Assembly: GCF_954871325.1 (NCBI RefSeq) | Contig: NC_088777.1 | Location: 49,825,366-49,889,365 of the forward strand | Direction: 5' to 3' | Origin: Gordionus sp. m RMFG-2023 | Lineage: Eukaryota > Nematomorpha > Gordioida > Chordodea > Parachordodidae | DNA length: 64,000 nucleotides | Shown: positions 12,230-25,049 of the stretch, one piece after another | How positions within the stretch are numbered: position 1 is the stretch's first letter | Layout of the letters: every line of letters begins with the position of its first letter | Position numbers and translations under genes: made by a program | Notes under the pieces: model-generated | What the model saw: the letters and a program-made list of their open reading frames with translations, nothing else | The model's database searches: none | Told to the model about the DNA's origin: nothing

Positions 12230-13490
12230 AGTTCCTACAGGTTATCGCACAATTCCCTAGATTTCTCTAATACTCATTGCAATAGACGCTGACATCAGTT
12301 TTCACGTTCGACCTTATTATTTCTTCTTATTGCTTCACATCTAGTTTTTTTTAAAATATTTACTCCTTTATTTACTGATTTACTCGCCTCCACCCGAGCA
12401 CCAGATCGAATATTATTACCCAAAAACCCAAGTGATATTGATTCTGAGTGTTCATCCTAGTATGCGAGGCTAACGTCTATGTTCAGAAGGCGTTACTGCT
12501 TGGAGGGTATTAGTCTACGGAAGGAATAAGGGCAGTTATCCTTCGTCAACGACTGGAATGGACCAGGAAATATAGTGCATAGCTATCCTTTGAGGTAATG
12601 GAGAGGGGGGACGCTTACTTCGGAGATTGCTTAAAAATTAACTTAAAAACAAAGGTTTTGACCTGCAAGGCTCTAATGCTTATATTGGTTCATTTCACAG
12701 GAATAGTCTAAAGTCTATATTATACTGCATACAAGAATTTCACGGAAGATTTTTATTAATTTATTATTGCAATATGATTTTCAACCTAAATTACAACAAG
12801 GTACAATGGTGATAAGGAATCTGGAAACGGAAAAACGTTTTTTTTTAAAAAAAACTCATTCCAATCAGCTAATCTCGCGAGCGTCTACACGAAAATTTTT
12901 TCTTTATCGGGTACTCGCTCCAAACTATTTTTTTTTCACATAGACGTTGCGAGGTCTCATAAACGTTCATCATTATCATTCTTATTATTACACTAATCAG
13001 CTGACTTAATTTATAGCGGAGAATTCGCCGATTGATAATCTGGAGAATAACAATACCCGGAAACCTACATCAAGACTTTAATGTATTTATATGATATCTG
13101 ACAAGGGATCAATTTCATCGGCATCGCTATTTTTTTTATCAAACCTGTAAAAAGTGTAATTTAGAATTTAAGGAATTATCTACAGATTTTCGTAGGTGTT
13201 CATATCAAATAATGGGTGAATAGAAACAATAGCTTAGCTCAAAAAAAATATTAAGATTTGGTAAAATGAGGATCAAATCTTTCACTCATCTATACGTGAG
13301 CTCTAGAGAAGCCGCTAACAGTGTTAAACACTTCTCGGTATTTAGATATAAGTACAATTTTCTATCTGTATTTTCTCATCTGTTTTGTCATATAATAAGG
13401 TAATATATATATTTTATTTTTGACTAGAAAGCCTGATTTAGGGAATTTTTCTTTAAAATTGGCCAAATCTAGAATTTGTTGACAACCCTA
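12230..13490. other. No recognised gene; mixed decayed sequence
   Basis: Around 12400-12640 the sequence is less AT-rich and reads like an old repeat, but no frame or family could be assigned. The stretch 13265-13350 is open in one frame for ~30 codons without clear splice sites. Confidence 0.3.
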
Positions 13491-13499
13491 CGCTATTAT

Positions 13500-13682
13500 T
13501 TATATGTGTGTTATCCAAAAAAGACTTTGCTCAACCCTCAAGATTTTGGCCGCAGGTGGCACAAAGAGTTGGAATTGGCTAAATCTCATGGTTTTATTCA
13601 GTATTTTCCTATCTAAAATTTTAGAAGTTAGCAGCCGTTTTTTAAAAAGTGGCTCAAATTGACCCGTTTAACAACACTATAC
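13500..13682. mobile_element. hAT-like MITE, family A, diverged copy
   Basis: Contains CAAGATTTTGGCCGCAGGTGG (diverged internal core) and ends CCCGTTTAACAACACTATA. The left end is eroded. Confidence 0.6.
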
Positions 13683-14654
13683 TTAATATCGATAAAACTA
13701 CATATGTTCAACACCTAGGCGGGTTAGTTGGTGCAAAATAATAATACGCATAATTTTCGGGTTGGATTTTCATGATATAAATTTATATATATAAGAAAAG
13801 AAATAATTTTTTGTAAAATTTTTATCATTTATGAGGTTCTCTTTTTTTTTCTTAACGTTTGTGACTTGAATATATTTATTAAAAAAAAATCCCAAAATTT
13901 ATAAATTTTCGTAAATTTGCAAAATTATGAAACATGACCAAAATCTTCTTATTAAAATTTTTGTAAATTTTTTATAAATTTTTAAAATTTATAAAACATG
14001 ACCAAAATTTTCTATTAAAATTTTTTTAAATTTCTCTATTTTCTGTAATTTACAATTATTACCAACTTATTTTTATATCCCATTTCGATTTAAATCCTAC
14101 TCATTTTGGTTAATGTAACTGACCATTTCTTATTTTCAAGAATTTTTTAAAAAAATAACAAATTTTTGTAAATTCGAAAAATTCTCTAATAAGAGTTAGG
14201 ACAACTATTTTATTATATTTACATTTAAAAATAGCTTATACATCTTTTTTTTGGTTTAATAAGTTAATATATTATATTTTTTTGATATTTAGGTCACATC
14301 CTAAAGCATATTTGAATTAATAATATATAATGGCTAAAAATTTTATTTAAAAAAATAAATAACCATAAAGCTTAAGAGGCAAATATTTTTTGAACTGCGT
14401 TCCCAATAGGGAACCATAATTTAAAAAGTTTCTATTTGCCTTTTTGTGGCAGAGAAATAAGAATTCTCTCGAATTCAATATTAATTAATTTTGTATCATA
14501 ATAATTCTAAAAAATTACAATATTTTTGACAAAAAAAAATGCCTATTGGTTGACAGAACGACTGATAAAAAAGGATTTGTTTAAGTTTTTGCCATATTTG
14601 GGAACAAAGGTAAACGATATACAATTTCCTTGAAATTTAGATTTCAAAACCCAA

Positions 14655-14934
14655 AACTACGTTGATCTGCATCGGGCCTAATTTTTCAAGCCCGGCGCGG
14701 CCCGATTTTTATAAAGTTTTGCCCGGCTCGGCCCGAATTTATTTAAATATAGAAATAATTTTAATAATTACTCAAAATAAACGATATATGTTATATGGCG
14801 TCTCCTTTCTATAAATAAAATCACATATTTGAATTTTTTACATAAAAAATTCAACATAAAATTGATAAATTTAGATATATTTTTAAAAAATATTAAAGAC
14901 TGCCGGGCCTAATTTTTGCAGATCTCTAAAACTA
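14655..14934. mobile_element. hAT-like MITE, family C
   Basis: Starts TTGATCTGCATCGGGCC, has CCCGGCGCGGCCCG words at the left and GCCGGGCC at the right, and ends TTTGCAGATCTCTA. The internal block TAAACGATATATGTTATATGG is shared with copies at 22597-22896 and 36095-36350. Flanks share AAACTA. Confidence 0.75.
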
Positions 14935-15315
14935 ATGATTTAAATGCTATAAAATTGACACTTATATATAATTTTTTTCTGGCACACTGAACTTTCTAAA
15001 TTAGGAAGTGAAATGATAATCAAATATATCGTTTACAACTCATAAATTATTGATGGAATTTGGCATGACAAAAGTTTCATCAATCAAAATCGATTGAGAA
15101 AAATTTGAATAATATTTTATGTTATTCTTTTGTAGCCTTTCACGATCCAATAAACTTGCCTAATATGAGCAAAAATAATTATTGACCCTTGAAAAGATAA
15201 TATTTTATTTCATTCGTTTTAAAATTCGATAGTTTTAGATGGAAGCCTTGGAAGAAAGAGAAGCAAATTTTAAAAAAAAGTTTTAAAATAAAAATTATTT
15301 TGTTTTTATTTCTGA

Positions 15316-15378
15316 AGGTATCGCGTCGATTCGCCGCGGAAAATTCGGCGCGGCGACAATTCGGTGCGGCGACAATAT
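15316..15378. repeat. GC-rich GGCGCGGCGACAATTCGG repeat, hAT-end-like
   Basis: Contains repeated GGNGCGGCGACAAT words in otherwise AT-rich DNA, similar in style to the GC-rich terminus at 10125-10215. No second end is seen. Confidence 0.4.
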
Positions 15379-15516
15379 TTTTATTGCTTAAATTAATAAT
15401 ATTTTTTGCCTATTATTAATCGCTCTAAGACAAAAAATTTTTTAGCCCGGTTTCGCTAGAAATAAGAGCAACCTAACTTTAAGATCTTGGATCCTATTTT
15501 TTTCCTCTGTATCAAA

Positions 15517-15688
15517 CAGAGTTGTTAAAAGATACTTTTTTAAATGGATCTAGATACAGATACAACGTCTAAAATAATATCTAGATACAGAATTATTTAA
15601 TCAAAAAATCTATCTAGATACAGATACCACATTTTTATATCTAGATACAGGATCTAGATATTTGTATCTAGATCCTTTAACTACTCTG
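15517..15688. mobile_element. Small palindromic hAT-like MITE, family D, with perfect 8-bp target duplication
   Basis: Element of 172 bp with ends CAGAGTTGTTAAAAGATAC and (reverse complement) CAGAGTAGTTAAAGGATCT, flanked by GTATCAAA at 15509-15516 and 15689-15696. The interior consists largely of repeated TATCTAGATAC-type palindromes. A second, oppositely oriented copy lies at 48235-48381. Confidence 0.9.
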
Positions 15689-15699
15689 GTATCAAATAA

Positions 15700-17125
15700 T
15701 AGAAAACGAAGGAACTAATCGCTTGAGAAGGGTGAAAACGGGGGATAAAAAAAAAAGAACCTAATAGCAGGAAAAGTTATAAAAATTTAATTTTTCAAAT
15801 TTGAACGGTTATTTTTCATACTCGCGAATTAAAAACCTTTTGGACTTTAAAGATTAAAAACTATTATTGTTATACTGATAGCTTCAGACTATAAAATTAA
15901 ATATGTGTGAGGTGAATAAATTATCCCTATTAGCCCCATACCCTGGGTGAGGTGGTTAACAGGAAAGAAATACCTTCTACATTACTCTAGGATTGCTTTT
16001 AATAAAAGTCAATATAGGAATCACTCATAAAAATAAAATTTATTATATTATTTTTTTTAAAAAAATTCGACAAAGAAAAGTCCAAAAAAAAAACAAAATG
16101 CCCGTCAAAAAAAACTGCCCGTCAATATTGGGGAGCTCCCAATTCTAGTAAAAACCTATGAAATATCTTTAGAAGTAAAAAAGAAGAGAATTTCTGACAA
16201 AATTTGATTGATAAGCTTTCAAACGATTAAAAAGTTATTGACATTATGCCATTTTCTATACCCCTTGCCGTTGTGCCCTGGGATACCATATCTGTCAATT
16301 TAAATATTTTCGGCCGATAATATATATTTTTTTTAATATTAAATTAACTATAAATTTTATTATTATTTTTTTTTATAGAAATATTAAATTAGCATATAAA
16401 TAAAACAATTACCAAAAAGAGGAACAAAACAAAAAAAAACTAATTATGTTTTTTATATTTTTTTAAATTATATTTTTCATTTTCTGGCAAAAAGATTTTT
16501 CCAGAACTAACTATAATTCTCTCCTCCCTATATATATATACAAAAAAAAAGATTTAATTTATCGCTTATTTTATTTTTATTTAATTTTTTGGTTTTGTTC
16601 ATATATTATCTAAGGAAAATAGAGAAAATAAAAATTAAATTAAATTTTTAAATGTTTTTATATAAGGCCTAGCTAAATAAATAATATACCATAATAATAT
16701 TGAATTTATTTATAATAATTTCCTATAAATTACTAACATGTTGTTTAAAGAAAACAACAACGGAGTTATCCATGTTTGCATGTAGCCAGTGATAAACCCG
16801 GTTTTAAAGCGATTGATGAACAATGTTTAGAGCGAATAACATTTTAACTGGTGTAGTTAAATGGCTCGATTTTAGCCGATTTTTTAATAACGGCTAACTT
16901 CAATGACCAAAAATACTATAAATAAAGAATCTGATAATATCATTAACCTGGGTGGTTGCGGAAAATAATTCAGGGTACCAAGAGGTAAAAACCTTCAGAT
17001 CAACTTATTTTCCCTCAATATATTGTTCAATTAATTTTCAAAAAAAATAAAATTTAATAAAATTCAGGATAATATAAGAAAATGATAGGCAGGAAGTTTT
17101 TGTTGGTAAGGTGGGGGGGGGGGGA
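15700..17125. other. AT-rich non-coding DNA
   Basis: No exon or complete repeat recognised. A partial family A end (GTTAAATGGCTCGATTTTAGCC and AACGGCTAACTTCAATG) is at about 16855-16905. Confidence 0.4.
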
Positions 17126-17129
17126 TGTT

Positions 17130-17761
17130 CAGCATCAAAGCGGCCGGGCCGTATTTTTAAAAAATTTTTATACAACATGAATTATTATATTTGTCAATTA
17201 GATATGGTTATAATGATTATATATAGTTATGATTAATATAATGTTTGGTGAAAATTAACACTAGCTAACACTTATAGTATCTATTACATAATATATTTAT
17301 AGTTTTCCTACCATGGAATATATATACGCTAAGGATAAAGTACATTATTATATAATATATGGTTATATTTTTTTTAAGATTAAAATATCAGTTTTATTTT
17401 TTTTAAGATTAAAATATCAGTTTTATTTTTTTTTATAAATACACTTAATATAGTATATTTCTCAAAATATTATTTACTCAAATTTTTTTATAGTATCAAT
17501 CTGTAATATACTAAATATCTGTTTAGAATAAAAAAAAATAAAATACTAATACGCTTGCTTTTTAAAATGATAATACTCGCCGAAAATATGATAAAATACC
17601 AAATAGGTGAATTTTTTGTATATACCAGTTCGAATATAATTTTTAAAATTCAAGCCGGGCGTAAAAAATTTTTTTAAAAAAATCGGGGCCGGGCCGTATA
17701 AAATATTTGAGAAAAAAATCCGGCCGGGCCGGGTTTTAAATGGTAATTCTGCAGGTCCCTG
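17130..17761. mobile_element. Long family C relative (~630 bp), inverted copy of 41187-41840
   Basis: Read in reverse complement it follows the 41187-41840 element over nearly its whole length. Shared words include TATTCGAACTGGTATATAC, CTAAACAGATATTTA, GATACTATAAAAAA and GTTAGCTAGTGTTAA. Both ends carry GGCCGGGCC words, and the right end is CTGCAGGTCCCTG. There is no open frame of note. An internal ~30-bp tandem duplication (17375-17430) is present here and not in the other copy. Confidence 0.85.
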
Positions 17762-18244
17762 AATCAAAGAATGTGTTTAAAAATTATTTTAAAGGAGGGG
17801 AAATGATATTAAAGGAATTTTAAGGAATTTCGAATCGTAAGAGTAAAGATAAACTGGTAGCCGTCAACTGTGTCTTAGCCTATAAATGACAATTATGATG
17901 GTAATAATTAAAAAGCTGTTCTAAAGACCAGTAAAGTAAATAGTTATAATTAGTACTATTTTTTTTAACAATTAATTTTGCGATTTGACAAGTTAATCTT
18001 ACAGAACTTTATCAATTAGCTAGTTATTGTACAAATAAATTATATTATATATCAAAGTTCTGATACCTGAAATTAAATTTATTTCTTGGGCCCGAAAAGG
18101 AATAATAAGCAAAGAAACGATTATCGTTTTTTAGGAATATGGATTTTAAAAAATAATACCGATCAAGTATAGTATGTACTCTGTCCGATACATTTATATT
18201 ATGTGACATATTTCTTTTTGGGGGGGAAATATATAGTAGCCTGA

Positions 18245-18470
18245 CTAGTATTGTTAAACAGCCTCCTCGATATTTGAGGCAATGTTTTGAAATCGCCAAC
18301 TCAACATTATCGCCAGGAAAATAATTGGCTAAGCGTCGAGACTTGGCCAATAGATGTTCAATCTTAGGTGCTATCTAAGAGCAAAATCTTTAGGCTTGCA
18401 TAATATTTTTCAGGATAAAATATTGAAGTTAACCCCGTTTTTTTTGAGCCGTTTAGCTACGCTACGCCTG
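18245..18470. mobile_element. hAT-like MITE, family A (subfamily shared with 26906-27124)
   Basis: Contains TATTGTTAAACAGCCTCC, AATAGATGTTCAATCTTAGG, GCTATCTAAGAGCAAAATC and TTGCATAATATTTTTC, matching the copy at 26906-27124. The right end (TTGAGCCGTTTAGCTACGC) is altered. Confidence 0.7.
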
Positions 18471-18725
18471 ACCTCTTTAGGGCGAGCATGGCAATTTCTT
18501 AGATTAAAGCGTGGAATATATGGTTCCACGGGCAGAATTCCTGTACGATAATTTTCTTTTAAAACACAAAAAAAGATTATTTTATTGTGAATTTTAAAAT
18601 ATTATATCAAAAACTTCCCATTTACCCATTCTCTTTTAAAACACTAATAAACAAAAAACCATAATTAATTTATCAAAATATACCTAACACTCTCTAATCA
18701 TCGATCACCATATATCCCTCTCTCA

Positions 18726-18919
18726 TAGCTTTGTTAAAAAGCCCGTGTAGGGCTGATTTTTAAACACGGCCCGATTAAGATTATAACCAAAAATAATAAT
18801 GTGTATGATTTTGTTCGCTAGATGTCAGAAAGGGTTAGGGATTCTATTTGCCAAATCTTTGAGGGCTAGCCACAATATTATTTTAGCTAGAATCCTAATG
18901 GGGCTTTTTAGCAACACTA
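18726..18919. mobile_element. hAT-like MITE, family A, with perfect 8-bp target duplication
   Basis: Flanked by CTCTCTCA at 18718-18725 and 18920-18927. Ends TAGCTTTGTTAAAAAGCCC and GGGCTTTTTAGCAACACTA. Confidence 0.8.
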
Positions 18920-19299
18920 CTCTCTCATATAATCATGTTTACAATAGTTATTAATTGTCATAATAATTCTAAAATGCTTCTAAGAATCATTTAGAGATTT
19001 CGTGAGGCCGACCAAAATACTCATATTGATAATATTTTTTTAATAATAAATTTTATATTTTATAATTGTAGATTTTGTAATATTTGAAGAAGTATTGGAG
19101 CCTAAAAAAAAGGAAATAATATTAAATACTAAATATAAATTCTAATTCCTTTATTTAAATATTATTAATTATAAATTAATCAATTATAAATTAATATAAA
19201 AGGAAGGAGTCACAAAAATAAAAAGATTAAAAAGAAAATAAGAGAGATTAAAAAATTTTTACAAGCGAAAACATAAAAAAGTGAATAATTCCAATCGTT

Positions 19300-22060
19300 A
19301 TCATGATTATGGATTAAACCAGAGTCGGGGTAATAGTCCATAATATGACTGTTTATCTCGAATTTATGGGTGGTTAAGCAGGATGTTGTGAGCCTAATGG
19401 GTTGGGAGTGGATCCGCTAAAATCGGCACAAAACAATTATTAGAACATCTTTTAACTGAAAGGAATTTGGAAGGGGTTGATTTAAAGAACGAAAAATTAA
19501 ATTTCCTCAATAATTAAGTTTATTAAAGCCTCCTCAGGCCGAAATAAAATCAAAGAGCAATTATTTTTGGGAAGAATAATCTTAAAATCGATATCCAAGA
19601 TAAAGGTGTTATATCAAATATAAGATCTTTGGGATGTCTTAAGGACCATCAGGTGGGCGTTAAACTTGAGGAGGGTTTTATTCCCCGTTTATTAGGGATG
19701 CTGTCGAGTGCCTTTTGACTGGGAAAAAAGAAGCGGAAATTGAATTGGACCGGGGGTTAAATGACGGTGCAATTGTCCCTATCTATTATATTGAGCGGGT
19801 CATACCATTGGTTCCAATCCGAAAGATCGAATGGAAAGTTAAGGCTTTGCACCGACTTTCGGGTTTAAATATCCATCATCTAGAATTGAAGAGATTTTAA
19901 CCAACTTAAAGGGAAGAAAATATTTCTCTAAAGACTTTTACACAGCATATTTACAATGGCCTCTTAGAGAGGATATAGATAAATTATTTACAAATTGTCA
20001 CTTCGAAAGATTTATTTGCTTTCTGCCGATTAACCTATTGGTTTCAGTGTTTCAGCGCCAATTTTACAAGTATCATGGCCTCCGTTTGTCAAGATTTGGA
20101 AGGCGTTTTCTATTATAGGGGTCTCACCTGAGCAACATAATCATACGTTATAAGTAGTTTTTAAAGGAATTATCGACAAAAGGTTAAATGACCTGTTAAA
20201 AGTTGGTAGCGTCTTAGGAGTGGCTTTGTATAACGGGTCATACATCCATATAAGGGGTAAGAAATAAAACCTCTGGATAAAATTTTTAAAGATATAGCTT
20301 ATTTATAGCAGCCCAAAAATAGGGCGGAAGTTCAGTCATTCCCTCGGTATGGTAAATTATTACCATAGGTTTATAGGAGAATTTGCATAACATAGCTGCT
20401 CCGTTAATATAATTGCATTAAGGAAGAGCATACATTTTGAGAATGTGGAGAATCCCAGCCTTTGAATTATTGAAACAAAAGATTTGTGAAGAACCCATTT
20501 TAATTTGTTTCAATAACAAATAAAGGTGTTGGCAGGGCATCATAACATTTAAATAAATGATATAGAAAAACCTATTCTGTTTTTCTTAAGAGTTTTTTAT
20601 GATGCTGAGACTAGGATGTCTGGCGGTAATAATTTACTTAACCAAATACCGGGAGTATCTCAACAAATAATTTATAGTCTATGCCGATCACTAATTCATT
20701 TTATTTGAGAGAAAACAAAAAAAGTATTTATGTTATCACCTAGACCATAAAGGAAAGGTTATTGTTGGTAAGAAGTTTCAATTTGGAATTTTAATATCGA
20801 AGAGATAGGGACAATCGTTTAACTGATATTTTATCCGGGACCGAATGCTGAATTGCCGATCTTCCCATAAAGATGAAACCTTAATTAGCGCCTTAATTTA
20901 TACGCTAAAAAGGGTGGGGGGGGGGTGTTCCACGACTTGGAATGAACTTAAAGCTCATAGTGCAAGAGATAAAGAATTTCAAACAATTAAAATTATGTTT
21001 AACTGGGGCAACACCCTGGGAAAAAAAACAATCTAAATAATTTTAATAAGATATTAGCCGGATTGTCCTTAGTGCATGATTGAATAATCCGGTGGAACCG
21101 AACGGTTATTCCTAAAAAAATTGAGAAATAAGATGTTAATTTTATTGCAGACCCATCGAGGCTTTGAAAAGATAAAACAATGTGCCTGGGTGTATATAGT
21201 GGGCCTAGTATGAATACAGTATTTGAAAGGGTTATAAAAATGTGAATTCCTTTATTCCTTCTATATACTTATGCCACCATACCACATGAAGATGTTGGTG
21301 GAAGATGGCTCAGAACAAGTACACCGTGGTAACGTATACACGTCGATTTCTTTGATTTAAATAATAAAAAATCATACTTCTTAGTTGTGGACTTGCACTC
21401 AAAATGGATTGAATATGAGGTGGTCCATGACTTAATCACCGGTATTGTAATCAACAAATTACAAAATTTATGGTCAAAATTCGGGATTCCAAGAAGTCAT
21501 AGTCTCTGATGGCGGTCCAGCTTTCATCGGCGAAAACTTTAAACAGTTCTATGATCACACACAAACCAAACAAGATTTTGGCACCACCATATCATATCAG
21601 CTTCAATGGGCATCCTGAGAGGATGGTGGCCCTACTTAAAAATTGGTTAAGATCAAATATTGAAAGGGCTAGGTTAGGCTCGCTCAATTATATCATAAAA
21701 ATTATAAAACCCGCGAGGGGGGGGGCGTTTACTCCAACAAAAATTATTGGGTAGAATATCTAGATTCCTACTGGATCTTTTAAAGTCAAAAGGGTGGTAC
21801 TGATGTTCTGTCAAAGGAACCCAATGTTACAAGGTATGAACTCGGTGCTATAATAAAGTCGAATTATGGGAAATGGGTGTAATAATAGAAAAGTTAGGGG
21901 AAAATAAAATTAAATCGTATTCTGTTTGGGGACAGGATGGAGCGTATTTGTCATCGTGATCAAACAAAGTCACGAGTAAAATGGGTCATCTGATATTTGG
22001 GAATGTTGATGTTTAATCAAGCCATGGTTCATAGAAGTGGTTGTCAATCAAGCCAAGGCA
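19300..22060 (+). mobile_element. Ty3/Gypsy-type LTR retrotransposon fossil (pol remnants)
   Basis: An old retroelement copy on the + strand. Recognisable parts in order are a reverse transcriptase region (about 19680-20130), a probable RNase H region (about 20600-20900) and an integrase core (about 21330-21640). The order RT, RNase H, integrase places it with the Ty3/Gypsy group. It is broken at many points and looks ancient. I could not delimit flanking LTRs, so the outer boundaries are approximate. It is somewhat richer in G+C than its surroundings. Confidence 0.8.
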
Positions 22061-22072
22061 ATGATGGACAAC

Positions 22073-22380
22073 CAGTAGCGTAGCCAGGATTGATTTATTG
22101 GGGGGGGGGGGGTTAAAAATTTTGGGGGGGCTTCGCCTCTAAACCATATTTTAAAAATTTGCCAAAATTTTGTGCTTTATTAGTGTCTAATCATTATAGT
22201 AGCCAACATAAATGAAAAAAAAATATTAGTAACAAAATTTTGGCCAAATTTATGATTATTACGCGACTGAAAGCATTATTCTGAAAATTTTATCAATGTT
22301 TAGTCAATTGTAAAATTAATTCAATCCATTCGGTGTAGAAAGAAGAATAAATTCGCCCCCCTCCCCCAAACCTCTCATTT
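22073..22380. mobile_element. hAT-type end (family L) next to the Gypsy fossil
   Basis: Starts CAGTAGCGTAGCCAGG followed by a G-run and GGGGGGGCTTCGCCTCTAAA. A matching C-rich run lies at 22355-22372. It resembles the ends at 4709 and 7688. The minus-strand transposase fragment at 23150-23670 may belong to the same element, with later insertions between. Confidence 0.5.
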
Positions 22381-22596
22381 TTTTATGACACTCAATATAT
22401 CTTTATTCTATTGTTAAAAATAATTATTTTAAATTAAATTTTTGCATATAACAAAAATTTTTGCAGAGAATTTGATTATATAATTTTATTTATTATTAAA
22501 ATACTTTAAGTAATAAATTAATACCCCTTTATTTAACTATGTATTATTTTTTATGATAACAAATGTGTATATTAATAAAACGTTAATAATTCTTAT

Positions 22597-22896
22597 TGGA
22601 GATCTGCAAGTTCGGGCCTGATATTTTTAAAATCGAGTCGAGTTGGATCGGGCCTCGGATTTTTTTAAAAAATATATCTAAATATATCAATTTTATGTTA
22701 AATTTTTTATGTAAAATAAAAATATTTGATTTTATTTATGAAAACTAGACGCCATGTAACGTATATCTTTTCTTTTGAGTAATTATAAAAAATGAATTTC
22801 TATATTTAAATAAATTCGGGCCAGGCCGACAAAACTTTTTAAAAACAATTTCGGGCCGGGCCGAGCTTGAAATATTAGGCCCGATACAGATCACTA
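22597..22896. mobile_element. hAT-like MITE, family C, with perfect 8-bp target duplication
   Basis: A 300-bp element flanked by ATTCTTAT (22589-22596 and 22897-22904). Ends TGGAGATCTGCAAG and CAGATCACTA, with CGGGCC/GGGCCGGGCC subterminal words. The inner block is shared, inverted, with 14655-14934 and 36095-36350. Confidence 0.9.
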
Positions 22897-23149
22897 ATTC
22901 TTATTGCAAATTCAATATTTTTATTAAAAATAGTGTAATATATAAATATTATGACTAAGAATTCATTATAATTACTTATTGAATATAAAAATTTTTATGT
23001 TATAATAATATAGCAATTTTACGATTTGAATTTATAAAGAGAGGTGTATTTTTCTCTGAGATTTAACAACTAATTTATCTAGAAATCAAATTTTTATCTA
23101 GAATAATCTCCTTATAAATATTTAATATTACGAATCATTTAAGACGGCT

Positions 23150-23672
23150 TTCATCGGTGCTATTTCTAAAATAGGGTTTTAACCTTTTCAAAATTGAAGA
23201 AGACCTTTTAGTGCAGGTGCTAATCGGTAAGGTAGCTAAAATAAAAAGCAATGTTTTTATATTAGGCAGGGAATCTAAAGTGCTATTACACATGGAAAGG
23301 GACCTGCAAAGCATTTTTTGGTCTCAAAGAGTACTCTATTCTGTCAAAATATTTATACCAAAATTCGACATCACAAAGTAACTTATTATACGATCCTAAT
23401 AATTCATCAGAATAAAACTCTGAGATTTAATATCCTATCGCGTTTCAAGTGTATTCAGACTCAACCCGCAAAAGAAAATGAAAGCTGTTTAGAATAAAAT
23501 TGTGACTAATAAATCTTTCCTTTAATTGAAATAAAAATGTATCAATAAGGGAGTAAGAAATTTTAAAAAAATCCTCAATCGTAGATGCATCAATATTTAA
23601 GCGATTGGACTATCTAGAAACTACTCTAGGTTTAAAATTTTTAATCCCAAACATATTAGTTATCACCTTTAC
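23150..23672 (-). pseudogene. hAT transposase fragment (family L), second copy
   Basis: On the minus strand, 23370-23670 repeats the sequence of 8400-8745: the stretch for VVSRQ followed by an Ile-Asp-Ala-Ser-like block, and the TACCAAAATTCG word near its end, are recognisable in both. It is degenerate with several stops. It shows that at least two copies of this hAT family were inserted in opposite orientation about 15 kb apart. Confidence 0.65.
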
Positions 23673-23699
23673 TTTCTCATTATATTTACCAAATTAAAT

Positions 23700-24610
23700 G
23701 ATTTTTCTTTTTATTTAAAAATTATAAAAAATTAATTAAAATTTTTAAAATCTAATTAATTTAACGATCTAAATTTTATTATTAAATTTATAAATATCTA
23801 ATTTAACTATGCTAGAACAAATTTACAATATATTTTTATTTTTATTTAATATTTTACAAATATATTTTTATTGTTATTTAAAATTTTACATATAATTTTT
23901 AATATTATATTTTTAAACCATGTTATCATTTAAAATTTAAAATTCTTATTTGTTTTTTTAAATATATTTCATTTTCATATCTTATATAATTATATTTATA
24001 GATTTTAAATAAATTTATACGCAATTAAGAAAAAAATTTTTAAAAAAAATTTTTCTTTGGAACGATCGAGGACCACAATGCTGATTCGGACATTCGACAA
24101 TACTTTAGGAAACAGATAAGATGACCTACAATTATGCCATACCAACCTATAAATTGTTGCTAAAATATAAATTATCATGTATTATGTATTATGTATTACC
24201 AAGGCATTTATATTTTAGAATAGCAATTTTTTTATTTTTTTGGAATATACAGACAGACCAAACACTGGACCTGTTTAGAGTTAGGCGTGTTGTAATTAAT
24301 GTTTATTTTTTTTTATGTAAAAGATTATATTTACTGTATTTCATGTTTTTAAAAAGATATACTAATCCATGTATTTTATTTAACTTTATGGAAAAGAAAT
24401 AAATACTGATTGGTTTTGCTTATAATGAAAAAGGATCGTAATTTTTTTAAATTTTTTTTGGTGATCAACTTTGGAATATATATAATATTAATTTGTTATT
24501 ATTGTATTATTGAAGATATTTTGAATATTGTATTATGGAGTGATTGATTGACTAAAAAATTAAACTACGATTTATTTTTTTTAATGTTGGATTTAAGGTT
24601 AAAATATATA
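23700..24610. other. AT-rich non-coding DNA
   Basis: No exon or repeat end recognised. A 93-codon open frame at 24121-24402 is low-complexity, and no family resemblance is visible. Confidence 0.4.
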
Positions 24611-24617
24611 ATAATCG

Positions 24618-24806
24618 GATACCTGCAGAGGTACCATTTGTAGGACACGGCCCGGCCCCGATTTTACGGCCCGGCCCGGGTTTTAAAAAAAATATTCAGG
24701 CCCGGCCCGGATTTTTTAAAAAATATATTTTATTTATTTTTAGCTAATAATGACGATTTCAAATATTTTGTTTTAAAATATACGGCATGGCCCGGGCAGG
24801 TCTCTG
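24618..24806. mobile_element. hAT-like MITE, family C, short copy
   Basis: ACCTGCAGAGGTACCATTTG at the left, CGGCCCGGCCC words, and GGGCAGGTCTCTG at the right. The left 20 bases are close to those of 41187 and 58180. Confidence 0.7.
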
Positions 24807-24949
24807 ATAATAATAATAATAATTATATATATAACCTTTTAAGATTTACGGCCAGGGTATTTAGTATAATTTAATATAAATGATAAACTATCACATAATC
24901 TGTTTAACTTATTTTTTTGCTATTTATAGAAAAATATTCAGGCATGCAT

Positions 24950-25045
24950 AATAATTTTTTTTCTGGGTAAAATATGGAGTTAGCCGTTTTTTTAAAAAAA
25001 TCGGCTCAACTCGAAGCAGCTTAAAAACACAATTTTTAACCCTCT
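24950..25045. mobile_element. Partial family A MITE
   Basis: TTTTTTTCTGGGTAAAATATG, GGAGTTAGCCGTTTTT, ATCGGCTCAAC and AAAAACACAA correspond to the right third of family A. Confidence 0.5.
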
Positions 25046-25049
25046 GAAG

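Noticed and set aside
13265-13350. Possible further hyaluronidase exon (VSSREAANS)
   Set aside because: Only a loose resemblance to the EAvR motif, and no convincing acceptor or donor.
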